Shown here one piece after another: positions 42,470 to 51,195 of a DNA stretch of 51,195 nt. The stretch is taken from the NCBI GenBank assembly GCA_020440705.1, contig JAGRNP010000016.1:1-51195 (forward strand), written 5' to 3'. The notes under the pieces were generated by a model. The model was given only the letters and a program-made list of their open reading frames with translations. It was not told the DNA's origin and did no database searches. The position numbers and the translations under genes were made by a program. Every line of letters begins with the position of its first letter. Within the stretch, counting starts at the first letter, position 1. The stretch comes from a bacterium. Its GTDB lineage: Bacteria > Krumholzibacteriota > Krumholzibacteriia > LZORAL124-64-63.

Positions 42470-42593
42470 GATCGCCTCCAGGGCGGGGTGGGGGTCGGCG
42501 GCCGAGTATGGCCCCAAACAAGTCCGGGAATCAATCTCAACTCGCCGCCGGCGGTCGGATCAGATCTGACCGACCGGTGGCCAGTTTCAACCC

Positions 42594-42611
42594 CCGCCCG
42601 CCGGCGGGCGG
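42594..42611. promoter_or_regulatory. 18-bp perfect palindrome, possible enhancer site upstream of pseB
   Basis: CCGCCCGCCGGCGGGCGG is self-complementary over 18 bp. Its centre is about 97 bp before the predicted sigma-54 start near 42700. A second palindrome, TCAGATCTGA, lies at 42560-42569. The remainder of 42470-42787 shows no gene that I can support. Confidence 0.45.
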
Positions 42612-42673
42612 AGTCCGTCCCGGCCGAAACCCGCCCCAATCCCCCCATTCGAGGCGTTACGGGAACCCTTTAG

Positions 42674-42689
42674 CGGCACGCCCCTTGCG
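42674..42689 (+). promoter_or_regulatory. candidate sigma-54 promoter of the pse locus
   Basis: CGGCACG-N4-TTGCG matches TGGCACG-N4-TTGCA at all but the outer positions, with exact GG (42675-42676)-N10-GC (42687-42688) spacing. It lies 99 bp before the pseB start. Flagellar and surface-glycosylation genes are often sigma-54-dependent. Confidence 0.6.
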
Positions 42690-42787
42690 AGTCGCGCGGC
42701 GGAGCAATGCGCCGTTTCCGGTCGGAAGCGGCCCCGTGTCCGTCGGCGGCAGCCGGGCGGACGGTGCGCGCGACAGAAAGGCGACCC

Positions 42788-43828
<1,041 letters not shown>

Positions 43829-43881
43829 TGCGGCGACCCGTCCGGACCGGATCCGCAGCGCGAACCCGACAAGGAAGCGAC

Positions 43882-44526
43882 ATGACGCACACGACCGGAA
43901 CCACCACCACCGCGACGCCGGCCGCCACGGGGCAGCTCGCCCACTGGTCGGCCGACTTCGGCGACGCCTACACCGAGCGCAACGTCGTGGCCTGGCGCGA
44001 CCGCCTCGCCGGTTTCCGCACCGTGCTGGGCGACCTGCCGGTGTCGTCGGTCCTCGAGGTGGGTTGCAACCGGGGGCACAACCTGCAGGCCCTGGCGCAC
44101 CTGCATCCGGACGCCGCCATCGTGGGCATCGAGCCCAACGCGACCGCGCGCGCCGTCGCCGCGGGGAACGGCTGCGACGCGCGCCCCGGCGACGCCTTCG
44201 CGCTGCCGGTGGCGGACGGCGCCTTCGATCTGGTGTTCACGGCCGGCGTGCTGATCCACGTGGCCCTGCCCGACCTGCCGCGGGCCCTCGACGAGATCCA
44301 CCGCGCGGCGCGGCGCTGGGTGCTGGCCATCGAGTACTTCGCCGACACCGAGACGTCGATCCCGTACCGCGGCCGCGACGACCTGCTCTGGAAGCGCGAC
44401 TTCCGCGACCACTATCGCCGCCGCTTCGCCGACCTGGCCCTGGTGGGCGAGGGCTACCTCGACGCCGCGAGCGGCTTCGACCGCTGCCACTGGTGGCTGT
44501 TCGAGAAGCCGGGGGCGGGCGCCTGA
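43882..44526 (+). CDS. pseudaminic acid biosynthesis-associated methyltransferase
   Basis: 214 residues, a class I SAM methyltransferase. The AdoMet motif is VLEVGCNRGHNLQAL, followed by IVGIEPN and a motif II-like FDLVFTAGVLIHV. The N-terminal HWSADFGDAYTERN is characteristic of the methylase family found in pseudaminic acid loci. The C-terminal CHWWLFEKP agrees. It probably methylates the nonulosonic acid, a precursor or the glycan. The tail of the N-terminus (TGTTTTATPAATG) is low complexity. ATG 43882 follows AAGGA. Its TGA overlaps the ATG of pseG. Confidence 0.88.
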   Translation: MTHTTGTTTTATPAATGQLAHWSADFGDAYTERNVVAWRDRLAGFRTVLGDLPVSSVLEVGCNRGHNLQALAHLHPDAAIVGIEPNATARAVAAGNGCDARPGDAFALPVADGAFDLVFTAGVLIHVALPDLPRALDEIHRAARRWVLAIEYFADTETSIPYRGRDDLLWKRDFRDHYRRRFADLALVGEGYLDAASGFDRCHWWLFEKPGAGA

Positions 44527-45620
44527 TGGCGGCCCGGGAACAGGGCATCGGCCTGCTCGTGATCCGCGCCGACGCCGGACCGGTGATCGGCACCGGCCAC
44601 GTGCTGCGGGGCCTGGCCCTGGCTGCGGCCTGGCAGGCGCGCGGGGGCGCGGTGCTGCTGCTCAGCCATGCCATGCCGGGCGAGCTCGCGCGGCGCGTCC
44701 GCGAGGCCGGGGTCGAGGTGGCCGATCCGGGGGCCCGGCATCCGGCCGCCGGCGATCTGGCCGCCACCGTGCGTTGCGCCCGCGACCGCCGCGCGGCGGC
44801 GCTGGTGCTCGACGGCTACTTCCTCGATCCGGGCTACCAGCGCGGTGCGGGTGCGGCCGGCTGTCCGGTGCTCGTGCTCGACGACCACCGGCACCACCCG
44901 CACTACGACGCCGACCTGCTGCTCAACCAGAACCACGGCGCCGAGGGCCTCGACTACGTGACGAACGAGGGCTGCCGGCTGCTGCTGGGCGCGCCCTACA
45001 CCCTGCTGCGGCCGGAGTTCCTGGCCGCCCGGCCCCGGGAACGCGACCGGCCCCACGGCGGGCCCTTCCACCTGCTGGTCACCCTCGGCGGCAGCGACGT
45101 GGCGACGCTGGTGCCGCGCCTGCTCGAGGGCATCAGCGACCCCGAGCTGGACGTGACCATCGCCGCGGGCTCGTCGAGCGCCAACCTGGCCGCGCTGGAG
45201 GCGTGGGCCGCGGGTTCACCGCTGCGCCCCCGCGTGGTGAGCGCCGCCGCCGACATGCCGCGCCTCATGAACCGGGCCGATCTGGCCCTCAGCGGCGCCG
45301 GGACCACGGCCTGGGAGCTGGCCTACCTGGGCGTGCCCGCGCTGCTGGTCGAACTGGCCGACAACCAGGCGCCCATCGCCGAGGCCCTGTCCGACAGCGG
45401 CGCGGCCATCGCCCTGGGGCCCGTGGCCGGCTGCAACCGCTGGCACATCGCCTCCCTGGTGGGCGCGCTGCGCGGCACCTCCGAGCGCCTGCACCAGATG
45501 TCGCGGGCCGGACGCGATCTCATCGACGGCCGCGGCGCCCTGCGCGTCGTGGACGCCCTGCTCGACGCGCGACGCCATGGCGGGCGCGGGATGCGGCCCC
45601 CGCAGGAGGTGACGGCGTGA
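44526..45620 (+). CDS. pseG: UDP-2,4-diacetamido-2,4,6-trideoxy-beta-L-altropyranose hydrolase
   Basis: 364 residues. The N-terminal RADAGPVIGTGHVLRGLALA contains the His of the G-T-G-H-V motif used by Campylobacter PseG for catalysis. The two-domain GT-B-like fold continues with LVLDGYFLD, VLVLDDHRHH, LLVTLGGSDVATLVPRLL and the nucleotide-binding LALSGAGTTAWELAYLGVPALLV. It removes UDP to give the free sugar for PseI. It overlaps the methylase gene (TGATG) and its own stop overlaps the GTG of the HisH-like gene. The protein is about 80 residues longer than Campylobacter PseG, mostly in loops and the tail. Confidence 0.92.
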   Translation: MAAREQGIGLLVIRADAGPVIGTGHVLRGLALAAAWQARGGAVLLLSHAMPGELARRVREAGVEVADPGARHPAAGDLAATVRCARDRRAAALVLDGYFLDPGYQRGAGAAGCPVLVLDDHRHHPHYDADLLLNQNHGAEGLDYVTNEGCRLLLGAPYTLLRPEFLAARPRERDRPHGGPFHLLVTLGGSDVATLVPRLLEGISDPELDVTIAAGSSSANLAALEAWAAGSPLRPRVVSAAADMPRLMNRADLALSGAGTTAWELAYLGVPALLVELADNQAPIAEALSDSGAAIALGPVAGCNRWHIASLVGALRGTSERLHQMSRAGRDLIDGRGALRVVDALLDARRHGGRGMRPPQEVTA

Positions 45621-46279
45621 GCATCGCCATCGTCGACGCCGGGCTGGGCAACCTGCGCTCGGTGGCCAACGCCGTGGCGGCGCTGGGCGCGGCGCCGGCC
45701 ATCGTGCGCAGCCCGCACGACCTGGCCGCCGCCGACGCGATCATCCTGCCCGGCGTGGGCGCCTTCGGCGACGGCATGCGGCGCCTGCGCGCCGGCGGCT
45801 GGGTGCCCGCCCTCGAACAGGCGGTGCTCGGCGAGGGCAAGCCCTTCCTGGGCATCTGTCTCGGCATGCAGCTGCTCGCGAGCCGCGGCACCGAACACGG
45901 CGACCACGCCGGACTCGGCTGGCTCGACGGCACCGTGACCCGCCTGCCCGGCGGCGATCCGGCCGTGCGCGTGCCCCACGTGGGCTGGAACGACGTCGAG
46001 ATCGCGGGCGACGGCGGCATGTACGCCGGCTGCGGCCCGGCGCCCGACTTCTACTTCGTGCACTCGTACCGCTTCGAGCCCGCCGACCCGGCGGTGGTGA
46101 CCGGCTGGTGCACCCACGGCGTGCGCTTCGCGGCGAGCGTGGCGCGCGGGAACATCCGGGCCGTGCAGTTCCATCCGGAGAAGAGCCAGGGGGCGGGCAT
46201 GGCCGTGCTGCGCAACTTCCTCCCGGCGGTTCCGGCGACGCCGGCGGCCCCGGTGATCCTGGAGGTGACGATGTGCTGA
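45617..46279 (+). CDS. hisH: HisH-type glutamine amidotransferase of the amidination system
   Basis: 220 residues, class I glutamine amidotransferase. The nucleophile is in FLGICLGMQLL, and the His/Glu pair in VQFHPEKS; the oxyanion region LPGVGAFGDGM is intact. It supplies ammonia from glutamine. GTG 45617 overlaps the pseG stop (GTGA) and has AGGAGG at 45604-45609. The C-terminal tail (PAVPATPAAP) is longer than in histidine-pathway HisH. Lying between pseG and pseA with a HisF2-like partner, it should feed amidination of the sugar rather than histidine synthesis. Confidence 0.9.
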   Translation: MSIAIVDAGLGNLRSVANAVAALGAAPAIVRSPHDLAAADAIILPGVGAFGDGMRRLRAGGWVPALEQAVLGEGKPFLGICLGMQLLASRGTEHGDHAGLGWLDGTVTRLPGGDPAVRVPHVGWNDVEIAGDGGMYAGCGPAPDFYFVHSYRFEPADPAVVTGWCTHGVRFAASVARGNIRAVQFHPEKSQGAGMAVLRNFLPAVPATPAAPVILEVTMC

Positions 46280-47058
46280 AGCATCGTCTCATCCCGGTGC
46301 TGCTGCTGAAGGACGGCCAGCTCGTGCGCAGCGAGGGCTTCGCCACGCACCAGATCATCGGCGATCCGTACCACGAGGTGGCGCGGTTCAACGAGTGGAA
46401 CGTCGACGAGATCATCTACCTCGACATCTCGCGCGGCGACCGCTACGACCTCGGCCGCAGCGACACGCGTTCGGCCGAGATGGGCGATCCGCTGGACATT
46501 CTTGCGGAGGTGAGCCGCACCTGCTTCATGCCCCTGTGCTGGGGGGGACGTCTGCGCACTCTCGACGACATCCGGTCGGTCATCAGCCGGGGCGCCGACA
46601 AGGTGGCCCTGTGCACGGCGGCCCACGCGACGCCCGGGCTGATCACGGCGGCGGCCGAGGCGTTCGGGGCCCAGGCCGTGGTCGTGTGCCTCGACGTGAA
46701 GGGCGGCACGGTGTGGGTCGAGGGCGCGACGGTCGACACCGGTCGCGACCCGGTGGCGTTCGCGCGCGACGTGGTCGCGCGGGGCGCGGGGGAGATCCTG
46801 CTGCAGGCGGTGGAGCGCGACGGCGCGGGCGAGGGCTACGACACCGAGCTGATCGCGGCGGTGAGCGCCGCGGTGCCGGTGCCGGTGATCGCCCTCGGCG
46901 GCGTCGGCCGCTACGAGCACTACGCCCGCGGCATCGGCGCGGGGGCGGCGGCCGTGGCCGCAGCCAACATCTGGCATTTCAAGGAACTGAGCGATCGCGG
47001 CGGCAAGCGCGCCCTGGCGGGGGCGGGCGTGGCCGTGCGCGGCTTCGGGAAGGGTTGA
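46273..47058 (+). CDS. hisF: HisF2/AglZ-type protein for acetamidino modification
   Basis: 261 residues, a TIM barrel related to HisF. The first strand reads LIPVLLLKDGQLVRSEGF; the aspartate that is catalytic in true HisF (Asp11 of CLDVRDG) is Leu11 here, whereas Asp at the fourth strand (VVVCLDVKGG) is kept. Loss of Asp11 marks the HisF2 branch that channels ammonia from HisH to a sugar amidotransferase. GTG 46273 overlaps the hisH gene by 7 nt and has GGAGG at 46261-46265. pseA follows 4 nt after the stop. Confidence 0.9.
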   Translation: MLKHRLIPVLLLKDGQLVRSEGFATHQIIGDPYHEVARFNEWNVDEIIYLDISRGDRYDLGRSDTRSAEMGDPLDILAEVSRTCFMPLCWGGRLRTLDDIRSVISRGADKVALCTAAHATPGLITAAAEAFGAQAVVVCLDVKGGTVWVEGATVDTGRDPVAFARDVVARGAGEILLQAVERDGAGEGYDTELIAAVSAAVPVPVIALGGVGRYEHYARGIGAGAAAVAAANIWHFKELSDRGGKRALAGAGVAVRGFGKG

Positions 47059-47062
47059 TCCG

Positions 47063-48259
47063 ATGCAGTACTGCACGAAGTGCGTGTACCCCGCGGCCTC
47101 GGCCACGGCGCTGACCTTCGACGACGACGGCGTCTGCAGCGGCTGCCGCACGGCCGCGGTGCGCGACCAGCTCGACTGGGACGCCCGCTGGCAGGACTTC
47201 CTCGAGACCGTCGACGCCTACCGCAGCGACACGAACTACGACATCCTGGTGCCGGTGTCCGGCGGCAAGGACAGCTACTACCAGGTGCACGTGGTGAAGG
47301 AGCTCGGCCTGAAGCCCCTGCTCGTCACCTATCACGGCAACAACTACACCGAGGACGGCACCTACAACCTGCTGCGCATGCGCGAGGTCTTCGACTGCGA
47401 CCACGTGATCGTCGAGCCGGGCGTGGACGTGCTGCGGAAGATGAACCGCATCGGCTTCCGGCTGCAGGGCGACATGAACTGGCACGCCCACTGCGGCATC
47501 TTCACGGTGCCGATCCAGGTGGCGGTGCGGTACCGGGTGCCGCTGATCCTGTGGGGCGAGCACGGGTTCATGGACCTGGGTGGCATGTACTCGTTCCGCG
47601 ACTACGTCGAGTTCACGGCCAAATTCCGCAAGGAGCACGCCCTGCGCGGCTTCGACTGGCACGACTTCACCGACGAGGGCCTGGCGCAGCTGGGCCGGCC
47701 GGAGCTCGCCGAGGGCCTGCGCGCGAAGGACCTGCTCTGGGCGCAGTACCCCACCGACGACGAGATCGACGCGCTGGGCGTGCGCGGCATCTACCTGAGC
47801 AACTTCGTCAGGTGGGAGGCCAACGACCACGTGAAGATCGTCTCGGAGAAGTACGGCTGGCGGCCGGCGCAGACGCCCTTCGAGCGCACCTACCGCACCA
47901 TGAGCAACCTGGACGACATGCACGAGAACGGCATCCACGACTACCTGAAATTCGTGAAGCTGGGCTACGGCCGGGGCACCGACCACAGCTGCAAGGACAT
48001 CCGCGCCGGCCTGATCTCCCGCGACGAGGGCATCGCCCACGTGCAGCGCTACGACCACGTGAAGCCGCGCCGCGATCTCGAGCGCTGGCTGGACTACGTG
48101 GGCCTGACCGAGACCGAGTTCGACCGCGTGTGCGACGGCTTCCGCGACCGCCGCGTGTGGCGCATCGAGAACGGCCGTTGGGTGAAGGACACCTTGTGGG
48201 GCGAACCCTGCGTGGACCAGCCGGTGACGGCCGACGCGGCCGAGGAGGTGCGGGCATGA
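47063..48259 (+). CDS. pseA: N-acetyl sugar amidotransferase (PseA-like)
   Basis: 398 residues. Two N-terminal Cys pairs (YCTKCVYP, CSGCRTA) could bind zinc. The ATP-pyrophosphatase P-loop LVPVSGGKDSYYQ defines the N-type ATPase fold shared with PseA, WbpG and asparagine-synthetase-like amidotransferases. Conserved FRLQGDMNWHAHCGIF, WGEHGFMDLGG and YGRGTDHSCKDIR support it. It would turn the 5-N-acetyl group of pseudaminic acid (or a precursor) into an acetamidino group using ammonia from HisH/HisF2. The stop overlaps the ATG of pseF (ATGA). Confidence 0.92.
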   Translation: MQYCTKCVYPAASATALTFDDDGVCSGCRTAAVRDQLDWDARWQDFLETVDAYRSDTNYDILVPVSGGKDSYYQVHVVKELGLKPLLVTYHGNNYTEDGTYNLLRMREVFDCDHVIVEPGVDVLRKMNRIGFRLQGDMNWHAHCGIFTVPIQVAVRYRVPLILWGEHGFMDLGGMYSFRDYVEFTAKFRKEHALRGFDWHDFTDEGLAQLGRPELAEGLRAKDLLWAQYPTDDEIDALGVRGIYLSNFVRWEANDHVKIVSEKYGWRPAQTPFERTYRTMSNLDDMHENGIHDYLKFVKLGYGRGTDHSCKDIRAGLISRDEGIAHVQRYDHVKPRRDLERWLDYVGLTETEFDRVCDGFRDRRVWRIENGRWVKDTLWGEPCVDQPVTADAAEEVRA

Positions 48260-48987
48260 AGACCGTGGCCATCATCCAGGCCCGTCTGGGCAGCACGCGC
48301 CTGCCGGGCAAGGTGCTGCGCGAACTGGGCGGCAAGCCCATGCTCGAACGGGTGGTGCGGCGGGTGCGGCGGGCCGCGACCCTCGACCAGGTGGTCGTGG
48401 CGACGACCGGCCTCGACGGCGACCGCCCCGTGGTCGAGCTGTGCGACGAGCTGGGCGTCGACGTGTGGCGGGGATCGGAGCACGACGTGCTCGACCGCTT
48501 CCACGGCGCGGCGCGGGCCACCCGGGCCAACGTCGTGGTGCGCATCACCGCGGACTGCCCGTTCATCGATCCCGGCGTCATCGACCAGGTGGTCGGCGAG
48601 TACCGCGAGCGCCTGCCCGAGGTCGATTACGCCAGCAACGTCGCCCCGGTGCGCTGCTGGCCACGGGGTCTGGACACCGAGGTGTTCGGCTTCGCGACCC
48701 TGAACCGGATCTGGCGCGAGGACGACGACCCGGCCCGCCGCGAGCACGTGACGCCGTTCATCTACCGGCACCCCGAACTGTTCCGTCTGCACAACGTGGT
48801 GGGGCCCGGCGACGAGTCGCACCACCGCTGGACCGTGGACACGCCCGAGGACCTCGCCCTCGCGGCGGCCGTGTACGACCACTACGGCCACGACCTCTTT
48901 TCCTGGCGCGACGTCCTTGCGCTCGTGCGGCAGCAGCCGGAGCTGAGCGCGCTGAACGCCCACGTCGAACAGAAGGCGCCGGTGTAG
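48256..48987 (+). CDS. pseF: nonulosonic acid cytidylyltransferase (PseF/SpsF-like)
   Basis: 243 residues, nucleotidyltransferase fold. The N-terminus VAIIQARLGSTRLPGKVLREL carries the CTP-binding R-x-G-S-T-R-L-P-G-K motif. VRITADCPFIDPGVID supplies the metal Asp, and RWTVDTPEDLALA is the SpsF/PseF C-terminal motif. It activates the sugar acid with CTP to give the CMP-sugar donor. The sequence is nearer to SpsF, which fits loci of the pse type outside Campylobacter. It overlaps pseA by 4 nt with GGAGG at 48244-48248. The next gene on the plus strand begins only after an antisense acetyltransferase gene. Confidence 0.88.
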   Translation: MKTVAIIQARLGSTRLPGKVLRELGGKPMLERVVRRVRRAATLDQVVVATTGLDGDRPVVELCDELGVDVWRGSEHDVLDRFHGAARATRANVVVRITADCPFIDPGVIDQVVGEYRERLPEVDYASNVAPVRCWPRGLDTEVFGFATLNRIWREDDDPARREHVTPFIYRHPELFRLHNVVGPGDESHHRWTVDTPEDLALAAAVYDHYGHDLFSWRDVLALVRQQPELSALNAHVEQKAPV

Positions 48988-49019
48988 CACATGGTCAAGG
49001 ATCGGGCAGGGGAACGGAA

Positions 49020-49472
49020 TCAGGCGCGGGCGGGGCGGCGGAAGTGCAGCACGCCGTCGTGTTCGCGGTCGAGCGTCAGGCCGGCGTGCTCGGCGACGCG
49101 GATCGACGCGGTGTTGCCGGCCCTGACCTCGGCCCGCAGGGGACCGGGCAGGCGGTCGGCGAGCAGCCGGACCATGGCCTTGGCGACGCCTCGTCCGCGG
49201 GCCGGCGGCGCCACGGTCCAGGACAGCTCCCAGGTGTCGGTGCCCGGATCGCGATCGGCCCGCACGACACCCACCGGCTCGTCGCCGCTCTGGGCGACCA
49301 GGAGCAGCCGGTCGGGGCTGGCGAGGGAGGCGGCGAGCCAGGCCGTGTGCTCGGCTTCGCCCACCGCGGCAGGGTTGTGGCTGGCCCGGCGCGTCTCGGG
49401 GTCGTTGCGCCAGGCGCGCAGCAGGGGGGCGTCGGCGGTGGTCGCGTCCCGCAACTCGATTTTTCCGGCCAT
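49020..49472 (-). CDS. pseH: GNAT acetyltransferase (PseH-like), on the opposite strand within the locus
   Basis: 150 residues, GNAT fold: IELRDATTADAPLLRAWRNDPETR at the N-terminus, APPARGRGVAKAMVRLLADR as the acetyl-CoA-binding motif A, and GNTASIRVAEHAGL as motif B. The W-R-N-D/H-x-x-x-R pattern is usual in PseH-type N-acetyltransferases that acetylate the 4-amino group. ATG 49472 has GGAGG 7 nt upstream on the minus strand. It is convergent with pseF (32 nt between ends) and divergent from pseI (84 nt), the only inverted gene in an otherwise plus-strand operon. Assignment as PseH rests on family and location. Confidence 0.85.
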   Translation of the reverse strand: MAGKIELRDATTADAPLLRAWRNDPETRRASHNPAAVGEAEHTAWLAASLASPDRLLLVAQSGDEPVGVVRADRDPGTDTWELSWTVAPPARGRGVAKAMVRLLADRLPGPLRAEVRAGNTASIRVAEHAGLTLDREHDGVLHFRRPARA

Positions 49473-49556
49473 GGTGCTGCCTCCGGTGACGGGGCGCGGC
49501 GCCCCGGACCCGCGGACCATACACCAAGGCACGCCGCCTGGGGAGGAGGGAACGCG

Positions 49557-50669
49557 ATGAACGACGCCGGACATCCCGCGCCCGCCCCGGTGCGCCTCGG
49601 CGACCGCGAGGTCGGTCCCGGCCGGCCCGTGTTCGTGGTGGCCGAGCTGTCGGCCAACCACGGCCACGACTACGACACGGCCCGGCGGCTGGTCGAGGCC
49701 GCGGCCCGCGCCGGCGCCGACGCCGTCAAGGTGCAGACCTACACGCCGGACACCCTGACCATCGCCTGCGACCGGCCGGAGTTCCGCATCGGCACCGGTA
49801 CCCAGTGGGAAGGCCGCACGCTCCACGACCTGTACGCCGAGGCCCACATGCCCTGGGACTGGCAGCCGCGCCTCATGGCGGCCGCCGCCGAACTGGGCGT
49901 GCCGCTGTTCTCGACCCCCTTCGACGAGAAGGCGGTCGACTTCCTCGAGGACATGGGCGTGGCCTGCCACAAGATCGCCAGCTTCGAGCTGGTCGATCTG
50001 CCGCTGATCCGCAAGGCCGCGGCCACGGGCAAGCCGCTGATCATGTCGACGGGCATGGCGTCGGCCGACGAGGTGGCGGAGGCGGTGGCGACGGCCCGCG
50101 CGGCCGGCGCCGGCGGCCTGGTGCTGCTCAAGTGCACGAGCGCCTACCCGGCCACCCCCGACAGCATGAACCTGCGCACCATCGGCGACCTGGCCGCGCG
50201 CTTCGGCGTCCCGGCCGGCCTGTCCGACCACACCCTGGGCATCGCCGTGCCCGTGGCCGCGGTGGCGCTGGGCGCCTGCATGGTGGAGAAGCACATCACC
50301 CTGCGCCGGGCCGACGGCGGCCCCGACGCGGCGTTCTCCCTGGAGCCGGACGAGTTCGGCGCCATGGTGCAGGCCGTGCGCGTGGCGGAACAGGCCCTGG
50401 GCGAGGTGCGCTACGGCGTGGGCGTGAGCGAGGAGGCGAGCCGCGTCTTCCGGCGCTCGCTCTTCGTGGTGGCGGACGTGGCGGCGGGCGAGGAACTGAC
50501 GACGGAGAACGTCCGGGCCATCCGGCCCGGCTACGGATTGCACACGCGGCACCTGGACGAGGTGCTGGGCCGCAGGGCGTCCCGCGACATCGCGCGGGGC
50601 ACGCCCCTGGGCTGGGAACTGGTGGCGAGCGGCGATCCGGCCGCGGCAACGATCGGGAGCGGAACATGA
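49557..50669 (+). CDS. pseI: pseudaminic acid synthase (NeuB family)
   Basis: 370 residues. The NeuB-type TIM barrel shows FVVAELSANHGHDYDTARRLV, ADAVKVQTYTPDTLT, TPFDEKAVDFLEDMGV, KIASFELVDLPLI, LLKCTSAYPATPDSMNL and GLSDHTLG, ending in the EKHITLRRADGGPDAAFSLE metal region. The C-terminal ~60 residues are the SAF/antifreeze-like domain (FRRSLFVVADVAAGEELTTENVR). It condenses the trideoxy sugar with phosphoenolpyruvate. HITLRRADGGPDAAFS favours PseI over sialic or legionaminic synthases. ATG 49557 follows GGAGGAGGG. The stop overlaps the next ATG (ATGA). Confidence 0.94.
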   Translation: MNDAGHPAPAPVRLGDREVGPGRPVFVVAELSANHGHDYDTARRLVEAAARAGADAVKVQTYTPDTLTIACDRPEFRIGTGTQWEGRTLHDLYAEAHMPWDWQPRLMAAAAELGVPLFSTPFDEKAVDFLEDMGVACHKIASFELVDLPLIRKAAATGKPLIMSTGMASADEVAEAVATARAAGAGGLVLLKCTSAYPATPDSMNLRTIGDLAARFGVPAGLSDHTLGIAVPVAAVALGACMVEKHITLRRADGGPDAAFSLEPDEFGAMVQAVRVAEQALGEVRYGVGVSEEASRVFRRSLFVVADVAAGEELTTENVRAIRPGYGLHTRHLDEVLGRRASRDIARGTPLGWELVASGDPAAATIGSGT

Positions 50670-51195
50670 GCGAGAACAGACTGAGCGAATGGCGCGAAGA
50701 GGAGTACCTGGCGGCGAACCCCGACGTGCAGGAGTCCGTCGCCCGGGGCGAAGTGGCCGACGGCTACACCCACTGGGTCACCTGCGGGCAGTTCGAGAAC
50801 CGGCCCGGCGCCGCCCTGACGACCGGCGCCGCGGGCACGACGCGCTACTGCACCGACCCCTGGATCAATGCGGAGTTCGATCCGGCCGGGTCGGTCAAGA
50901 TGTGCTGCATGAACAATCTCCACGAGAACCTCGACGACTTCGCCGACCTCGAGCAGCTGCGCCAGGCGGACGCCTTCCGCCAGCTCCGGCACGACCTCCT
51001 GACCGGCAACCTGTCGGCCGCGTGCCGGGCCTGCCACATCCGGCCGACGGTGCCGACGCAGCGCTTCGTGCGCAACATCTGCGGCTACGACCAGGGGCGC
51101 ATCTCGCCCCTGAACCCGGGCCAGCTGACGACCGCCCGCGTCGACATCAACGAGCAGTGCAACCTGCGCTGCGTGTACTGCGCCGTGAGCCAGCC
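50666..51195 (+). CDS. radical SAM/SPASM protein of the pse locus (3' end outside window)
   Basis: The frame starts at ATG 50666, overlapping the pseI stop, and is open to the window edge (about 176 residues). The N-terminus contains EYLAANPDVQESVARGE...HW...G..ENR, a short repeat-like unit seen in secreted and glycan-related proteins (the P-D-V motif). A SPASM-type Cys region follows (RYCTDPWINAEFDPAGSVKMCC, then CRACH), and then the start of a radical SAM core with CNLRCVYC, the CxxxCxxC iron-sulfur ligand set. A SPASM-like region before the core suggests a double-SPASM enzyme. Its substrate is unknown; location suggests modification of the nonulosonic acid, a glycan or a peptide. Confidence 0.8.
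   Translation, partial: MSENRLSEWREEEYLAANPDVQESVARGEVADGYTHWVTCGQFENRPGAALTTGAAGTTRYCTDPWINAEFDPAGSVKMCCMNNLHENLDDFADLEQLRQADAFRQLRHDLLTGNLSAACRACHIRPTVPTQRFVRNICGYDQGRISPLNPGQLTTARVDINEQCNLRCVYCAVSQ

Noticed and set aside
45617-47058. HisH/HisF as histidine biosynthesis genes
   Set aside because: HisF lacks the catalytic Asp11 and the genes are coupled to pseG and pseA; no other his gene is present.

Overview
This is a very GC-rich window (only a few intergenic patches are AT-rich) with tightly packed, often stop/start-overlapping genes, frequent TTG and GTG starts, and codons ending in G or C. No rRNA, tRNA, CRISPR array, plasmid or phage backbone was seen. Three secreted proteins (at 1-274, 35322-37097 and 38764-39537) end in the FlgD/Por-secretion-like beta domain typical of the FCB superphylum, and there is a dockerin-like secreted protein and a type IV pilus cluster. 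Together these suggest a GC-rich FCB-group lineage such as Krumholzibacteriota, Eisenbacteria or relatives. That placement is inference; no phylogenetic marker was tested.

Layout. 1-2138: the tail of a secreted protein, an AraC-type regulator and a dockerin-like secreted protein. 2318-5625: an ABC-F ATPase translationally coupled to the ribosome-binding GTPase HflX. 5909-14054: a type IV pilus accessory operon (FimT/GspH-, PilV-, PilW- and PilX-like minor pilins, a PilY1-like adhesin, a small exported protein), then a second PilY1-like paralogue. 14051-14217: a MITE-like inverted-repeat element flanked by CTAG. 14214-18266 (minus): a GT-C/TPR membrane protein, a lipoprotein and a thioredoxin-like protein. 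18516-21087: a polyamine operon (SpeD, an extremely Asp-rich microprotein, an agmatinase-family enzyme, a deoxyhypusine-synthase-like enzyme). 21163-28340: DUF805, DUF309, a GDPD phosphodiesterase, a POT/MFS transporter and two overlapping hybrid histidine kinases. 28404-33636: alkylation repair (Ogt, Ada-AlkA fusion), a diverged GlpX-like protein and a SulP-STAS-rhodanese transporter. 33641-42469: GAF protein, frameshifted EamA transporter, secreted nuclease/phosphatase-like protein, branched-chain aminotransferase behind a highly structured leader, a secreted protein, small membrane proteins and a DnaQ/ExoX-like exonuclease. 42788-51195: a pseudaminic-acid-type nonulosonic acid locus.

How the parts work together. 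The pilus genes would build a tip complex carrying calcium-binding PilY1-like adhesins. The pse locus would make a CMP-activated, probably acetamidino-substituted nonulosonic acid for flagellin, pilin or surface glycan decoration: PseB, PseG, PseH, PseI and PseF lie here together with the PseA/HisH/HisF2 amidination set, whereas PseC does not and must be elsewhere. Candidate sigma-54 promoters (GG-N10-GC with TTGC) lie before pseB and ilvE, and less clearly before the pilin operon. They could tie these genes to one regulon.

Most unusual features: the polyanionic microprotein inside a polyamine operon, with a speD leader that can hide its own Shine-Dalgarno; an element inserted exactly into the CTAG that had served as overlapping stop codons of two convergent genes; a five-hairpin leader before ilvE; a GlpX-like protein with replaced metal ligands; and a rhodanese domain lacking its cysteine.
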